From NCBI GenBank assembly GCA_013407085.1, contig JACCGJ010001437.1, positions 1 to 64,000 of the forward strand: 64,000 bases of DNA, read 5' to 3'. Origin of the DNA: Atriophallophorus winterbourni (Eukaryota > Platyhelminthes > Trematoda > Plagiorchiida > Microphallidae). The notes beneath the pieces were generated by a model. It was not told the origin of the DNA and searched no databases. It was given only the letters and a program-made list of their open reading frames with translations. The translations under genes were made by a program, and so were the position numbers. Shown piece after piece: positions 58,561 to 64,000 of this stretch (positions within the stretch are counted from its first letter, which is position 1; each line of letters opens with the position of its first letter).

Positions 58561-59909
58561 CAGATTTAAAGATCGATTTCATTAATTTGAAATGACTACT
58601 CGTTATTTTATTAATAAATACTGCGCGTTTAAAATTCCATATCAGCATTGTATACATTTACATGACGGCCTATATTATGTTTCTAGCCATTTATGAGCAA
58701 TCTCTGTTTTTATGCAATTATGCGAAACGGAAATAAATATACTCAAGTCTAAAGCACTCTCACAATAAATTGAAATTGACTTTGAATCGAGTTGCTGTTA
58801 TTTTGAGTGAACGCAATTGACTTTAGAACAAAAAAACGAATAAACTCACTGATTTTCAATCTGGTGTTTAATGACGTCCGTCAACGAAATCTTTTGGAGC
58901 CAACTGAGCCCATCGAACGGCGGATCTGGTTTTGTTATCGTAAACGCGGTTCACATACTCCGCTCGGGGTTTCACATCAAGAAACAGCGAACAGTGTTAT
59001 CGTGAACAAAGACCAGTTTGAGTCATGTGAACATCGCTCAAACTCCACCCACGGCCATACCCGATCAATAATCAATGTTCGATATTCGAGTGAACGTAAA
59101 TCGATAAATCTGATCTTTTCCACTAGACCCTATCCACCGATAAAAAAATCAAATTCTGAAAACATACGCCGTCTTCAATTGTTTCTTTGGATGCTGGTTT
59201 TGGATAATGTTTCAGTTCTAACAGCAAAAGCTTATTCAGAAATATTTTGTAAGGAGAAGGAAAATGACTAAATAACAATTAATCATCATCTCTATTTTTA
59301 CTTTACCTCTTAGCTGTGTTGTTGTTGGTCTACTTGATTCAATATCGACCATGGATGTACAGCACGAGCGCATAATGGTTTCATGCTCCGCAGCATTTAA
59401 CTGATGGAACAGTCCGGTTCGGGAGCGACAATCTCTCCCGCAGAGTTCCAAGCGATCGGCGTCAGGTGCATGGCGGCATGTGATCTGCGATCAGGCGCCA
59501 AGAGGTGTAACTTCCCTTTACCAGCTTTCAAGTTATGCTGCACACAGTGCATCCGAAGTAAGCTATCATAAGCAAGTTCTTCCAAACTCGTAGGATTAAT
59601 GCCAAGAGTTTTCTTATCGCATTTTCAAATGTATTTGTATCGCAAGTGCGTCTGCTCAGAGGTCGACTTCCTGATTTTAACTTACGATAGAGTAGATCTT
59701 TCGGAATAACACCATTTTCAATCTGTACACCATATAGCCGGCAGAAAAGGTGCTGTCATCTTATGGTAATCATGCTCTGTAAATCAGTTTTAAAAAGCAC
59801 TCTAGCCTTAGTTAATTTGTCTATCTACGATATGTTCAAAATACGACGAATACTTCGTAAATGCAAAGTATTCAGCGTCAAATCCTGTCCTGCGTGGATG
59901 ATCCAGGTC
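58561..59909. other. Mostly non-coding
   Basis: A 154-codon frame at 58807-59271 begins with GTG and shows no recognisable motif. Minus-strand frames at 59236-59585 (for example KGKLHLLAPDRRSHAAMHL) look faintly protein-like and may belong with the RT fragment to the right, but I cannot assign them. Confidence 0.4.
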
Positions 59910-60200
59910 TTACTGCCCTAAAGTAAAGCCTTCACTACACACGTGCTTTATAACATCATTTTTGTCTTCACAGTCCAATTGCGGTTGCCGCAGTCCAAAT
60001 GGCGGGTGCTCTGCCAATCCGCTTATCAGCTGCTCTTGGGAGAGAGCAATAATGGCTGCATCGTTACCGAACAGCAGGTCACGGATGATCACATCCCATA
60101 CCTTAGTTTGTGCTCTCAAGCGGTTCAGGTTGAACAGCTTGCCATCAGATCGCGTGCGTAGCAGCAGCATAGCACAGAAAATACTGAACAGCGAGAGCTA
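59910..60200 (-). pseudogene. Non-LTR retrotransposon RT fragment
   Basis: DGKLFNLNRLRAQTKVWDVI, then IRDLLFGNDAAIIALSQ, matches the segment before and around the catalytic box of RTE/jockey-like RTs (usually LFADDAALVA). The two catalytic Asp are altered to G-N-D, so it is inactive. About 90 codons remain. Confidence 0.7.
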
Positions 60201-60629
60201 GAAGACACTATTATTTGACGCCTCTCTGAATATCAAAAGCTTATGAACCTCAACTGTCGAACTAAACCGGGCCCGTCATGCCTAAGCGGAAAAACATAAC
60301 GAGGTTGAGCAACCTCGGAGAGAGCCCATGAAATCAAGCACTTTGTCGAAATCAGTCGAAATCAGTTTTCTCCCGCTGCTGTTCTGTTTTGCCTCCTTAA
60401 GTAGGCTGATTTGCACGGCGAACCCAAATCCATGCAGTCCAGTTTCATCGAAACCCCATTCCTTTCAAAAATTTGTAATCTCTCTCTGTTCACATACCTG
60501 TGTCTGGTAACCCAGTCTCTTTCAAGGTAGGCGAGTCAACTTTCAAACCTCTTAGATCTTTCTAGTAACAGCGAATTTTCTTAGCCCTCTGATATTCGTG
60601 GTTTAACCAGCGAAGAATATTAAGGTTAA
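60201..60629. other. Non-coding stretch
   Basis: No recognisable gene or repeat. Confidence 0.5.
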
Positions 60630-60800
60630 CTTATCAAAGAACACCGAAAGCCTGGCCGCAGAAGGATCAGGGATGCAATTAAATATCAATTTTTTATTCG
60701 GGATTCAGCCTTGGCAAAGCACGTGTTAGATACGAGCCACAGTGTCTATGTAGACAATTAGAAATATTGAGACGCGGTGATGAATCCGTGAGGCAAAAGC
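60630..60800 (+). pseudogene. PLE GIY-YIG endonuclease C-terminal fragment
   Basis: EHRKPGRRRIRDAIKY, then IRDSALAKHVLDTSHSVYVD, and in the next frame EILRRGDESVRQKP. This matches IRDSALAEHVLDTGHSVDLD and EILRRGIKPYSERL of the PLEs at 24-42 kb but is clearly diverged. Only this C-terminal piece remains. Confidence 0.8.
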
Positions 60801-61225
60801 CTATCTATCTTTCTACCTAACAATAAATCTATCAATCTATCGATCTTTCTATCCAAATATCTTTCTGTCAATCCATCTATATATAACAATATCATAACCT
60901 ATCAATGTATCTATCTATCTACTTATCTATTTGTCTATATAAGTATGTATGTATCTATCTAACTACAATCTATCTATCTATCTATCTATTTATCTGCCTG
61001 TTTATCTAACTATCTTTCTAACAATCTACCTACCTATCTATATAATATATATATATATATATATAATTATCTATCTGTCTTTAAATATATACAATTATAT
61101 ATCCATTTATCATACTATCTATCTATATATCAATCTATCTATCTAACAATCTAGCTGCCTATTATATATATATATATATATCATTATATATATATATATC
61201 TGTCTATCTTTTGATCTATCTATAA

Positions 61226-61260
<35 letters not shown>
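60800..61260. repeat. Degenerate TATC/TA microsatellite
   Basis: Imperfect TATC repeats mixed with TATATA runs; more decayed than the arrays at 31 and 39 kb. Confidence 0.9.
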
Positions 61261-61264
<4 letters not shown>

Positions 61265-61265
<1 letters not shown>

Positions 61266-61842
61266 CCTGTTTATGGAATATTCCATCCAACCTGGGCACC
61301 ATGGCTGAGGAAGGATATCGAACTACTCGACAGGATTTATCATCGTGCTACAAAGTTGGTCTCCCGGTACAGAAATTTGCCTTTCACAGAGCGAATGTTA
61401 AAACTGAACCTACAATATTTTACCCAACGGCGGATACGTAGTGACCTTATGTTGACCTTCAAAATCCTGCATTCTGTAAACCATCCCCTTAAACACTTGC
61501 TATAGCCCAATGACCTTACTCAAACACGAACACATTCAAAGGCTTTAAGCATTCCGCATTCTCGATTGGATATACATCGTAATGTTTTCTCCGTAAGAAT
61601 TTGTTTCACTTGGAACTATTAGCCTGAAGAAATCACACGATCAGGATCTGTTGAGGTTTTCGCTTCCAAACTCGATGAGTTTATGACGAACCATGCAGTA
61701 TGCGAATGTCACTATTAATTTTTGAGATATTTTATATTTTTTATATATTTTTTATATGTTCTAGAAACCTTGTCATCCTATGGTTATTGTTAAGCTTAAT
61801 GCTCATTCTACCATACAATTTTCTGAGTTCTGAGTTCTGAAT
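61265..61842 (+). pseudogene. CR1-like ORF2 C-terminal fragment with 3' tail
   Basis: PWLRKDIELLDRIYHRATKL, then FTERMLKLNLQYFTQRRIRS, DLMLTFKILHSVNHPLK, and RVRICFTWN-type tail residues match the region after RT in CR1-like ORF2. Two stops interrupt it. The 3' UTR contains TTGTCATCCTATGG (shared with the element at 42-44 kb) and ends in a short TGAGTTC repeat (about 61820-61842). A 5'-truncated copy, usual for this group. Confidence 0.85.
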
Positions 61843-62057
61843 ATCTGTCTATCTATCTACGTAACTTTCTATCTATCTATCTTATAATCTATCTGTCAAT
61901 ATATCTATATATCGAAATAAATAAATGACTATCTATCTGTCTATCTAACTACAGTCGATCATTCTATCTATCTATATATCAGTCTATCGATCTAGCTATC
62001 CATATATCTATCTACCTATCCATTTATATATATATATATATATATATATCAAACTAT

Positions 62058-62102
<45 letters not shown>

Positions 62103-62127
62103 CATCTATCTATCTATCTATCTATCG

Positions 62128-62159
<32 letters not shown>

Positions 62160-62590
62160 GTCTCTCTATATATCTATCTATCAATTAATATATATATATA
62201 TATATATATATTATACTTATCAAACTATCTATCTACCTATCTGTCTATCTATCTATCTAATATCTATCTATCTATCTGTTTACCCATCGATCTATTTATC
62301 TACATATCTCTCAATCAATGTATATTTATAACTCTCTATGTCTCTATCAATCTATATATCTTTCAATCTATCTGTCTATCTATCTATCTATATATTTCCA
62401 AATCTATTTATCTATCTATCTTTCAATGTATATTAAAAGTAATTCAAAGTAATTCAAAGTTTTAATGGTCCAAAAAGCAAATACTTTACGGTAACCTCAG
62501 ATTATAAATATATCTATCTATCTCTTTATCTATTTATCTATATATATATATATATTTATATATACCTATCTATCTATCTATATATCTATT
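61843..62590. repeat. Degenerate TATC/TA microsatellite
   Basis: Long imperfect TATC array with TA runs. It directly follows the CR1 3' tail, and with 60800-61260 encloses the CR1 fragment, which probably inserted into one original array. Confidence 0.92.
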
Positions 62591-64000
62591 TCTGTATCAC
62601 CACTCAATGAACATTTTACGGTTTTTGGGATTTCGTATCCGATAATGCGAAGTAACTCTAGCGATGTTGAGTATACTGCGATTTTTAAAGTCATGATTAC
62701 GTCTCATTTTGTCTTCCTCAGTGTACAGTTTTCACACCCACATAGTAAAAGTGCCTAAATTGTAGGCTTATGTTTTCTACCCATAATCTTCAGAGATTAT
62801 CTTTTTTGACCCATAAATGATCCAAGTTACCAAACGCTGCCCTAGCTACGGAAGTGTAAGCTGAAATCTTTTTTTACTAACACTCATTACCAGTAATGCA
62901 AGTACACGATATTCATCCAGGAATCAAAGTAGGCATTGCTGAATGTCAAACTGTGGTTGCACCAATAAGATAAGAATCTTAATGTCATTCGTCGATCTGC
63001 ATAATGGGTTGAATCAGCTATATACATTCGATATTAGATCTAGTTGAACAATTTCTATGTTACACAGGCAACTGCTTCACGATCTAATCCATGAAAACTA
63101 AGTTTTCAACTATTTATAGATCAAGTTCAATATATAAAACGCATATAAACATAGATATTACCACTCTTAAGACACCAGTGTAGTCAAGGGCAGCAAGCTA
63201 GCGGCAAAACACGGACGTTCATTTTTAAATTCATTTAACGGCTTAAAAATCCCATCATTATTTTCTCACTAATTTTTCTGTATTCAGCACCATCATCCTC
63301 TTAAATATTGATGATATTAGCAATTGCACTGCCTAACCCGAGAATAGGCTCTAAATAACACGTGTGAATGCTGTCATTTCCTGTGCACCTCTTTTCTTCA
63401 ATATTATCAAAGATGATTCAAACGTGACTCTGGGATATTCCCCAAAGTGAAAAATGAATGCATTGAATCACAAGCTATAGCCAGGCAAATAGCCGCTGAA
63501 AATGTCGAAGATTGTCTCCCTAACTTCAGCTTAATTATGGCATGTGAAACGTGATCGCATTCTCATTATCCCGCATAATCAAATAACGCAGACCTTTTAG
63601 GGCGTGTAGAAGTGGAGGAGAAACGATTATTTTCCTCAATACTCTAGGATTTCCTCAAACAAATTCCAGTGTTATACAATATGCTATCTGAATATGAAAC
63701 TAAGTTCACTAATCAACCCAATAAAATCGCATTGGACAGCATTCAAACTCAATGGAATATGAAAATCACTGACTCCTCACTTACAAATTGATAATTAGAA
63801 CCAGTGTTACATACCGTTTGGACAATGAACAAATGTGATTTTAAGTAAACCTCAGCAATTGCTGCTCATGCAAATCAGCCTTTTACAAGCCATCAACGTT
63901 CGGTGTTGGTCACACCACTTGTATCAATAAATGAAACTGCGGAAAGGCTGTCAACTACGAATAAAAAATAACTCGAAACAAATGCATATAAATTACTTAC
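62591..64000. other. Non-coding to the window end
   Basis: AT-rich DNA with no open frame over 60 codons and no recognisable repeat or RNA gene. Confidence 0.6.

Noticed and set aside
58807..59271. 154-codon protein-coding gene
   Set aside because: It begins with GTG, has no recognisable motif or composition and no splice or promoter context; chance is likely.

Overview
This window is eukaryotic, repeat-dominated DNA, most probably from a parasitic flatworm (trematode). The reasons are Penelope-like retroelements with a GIY-YIG endonuclease and hammerhead-type motifs, CR1-like and RTE-like non-LTR elements, a CsRn1-type Ty3/gypsy element with a probable tRNA-Trp primer site, very short candidate introns (45 and 61 nt), long TATC microsatellites and almost no host coding sequence. 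The species assignment is inference. The only host gene I can name is the last exon of a MAP-kinase-phosphatase-like dual-specificity phosphatase at 22164-22366 (+).

Layout. 1-950: TATC microsatellite and two small tandem repeats. 1190-1430: relic of a Penelope-like element (PLE) reverse transcriptase (RT). 2021-4441 (-): MULE/MuDR-type DNA transposon with DNA-binding region, DDE transposase, SWIM zinc finger and PHD-like C-terminus. It has one clean 67-nt intron, several homopolymer frameshifts and a 102-bp PLE piece in frame. 4681-15180: retroelement graveyard with two CR1-like fragments, a Ty3/gypsy element cut at its 5' end (7585-11465, -), two further gypsy gag relics and an RTE-like endonuclease fragment. 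A BRC-repeat-like motif lies in the same open frame as that fragment. 15190-20842 (+): a CsRn1-like LTR element with both LTRs and a 4-bp target duplication, carrying a 543-bp MITE-like insertion with 33-bp perfect terminal inverted repeats. 20847-23840: DUSP last exon, its 3' region and a PLE-derived hammerhead-type motif.

23841-40767: two tandem copies of an 8.1-8.8 kb segment, each a dead PLE plus about 5.4 kb of non-coding spacer containing a tRNA-like sequence and a TATC array. 40768-45738: a third PLE with direct flanking repeats (pseudo-LTRs), interrupted at 42174-44295 by an internally deleted CR1-like element. The arrangement PLE-spacer-PLE-spacer-PLE suggests unequal crossing-over between PLE copies.

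45739-47552: a 720-bp tandem repeat. 47553-56969: eight 1.18-kb tandem units, the first seven near-identical and the last decaying at its end; diverged relatives follow to about 58560. Each unit carries candidate spliced exons whose reading frame is kept between diverged copies, so this may be an uncharacterised tandem gene or pseudogene family. 58560-64000: mostly non-coding, with short RT, PLE and CR1 fragments and degenerate TATC/TA arrays.

The coding capacity is that of selfish elements, nearly all inactivated. The most interesting parts are the 1.18-kb array, the PLE-bounded tandem duplication, the hammerhead-type motifs, the chimeric MULE and the BRC-like motif. All identifications were made by eye from translated sequence; no database search was run.
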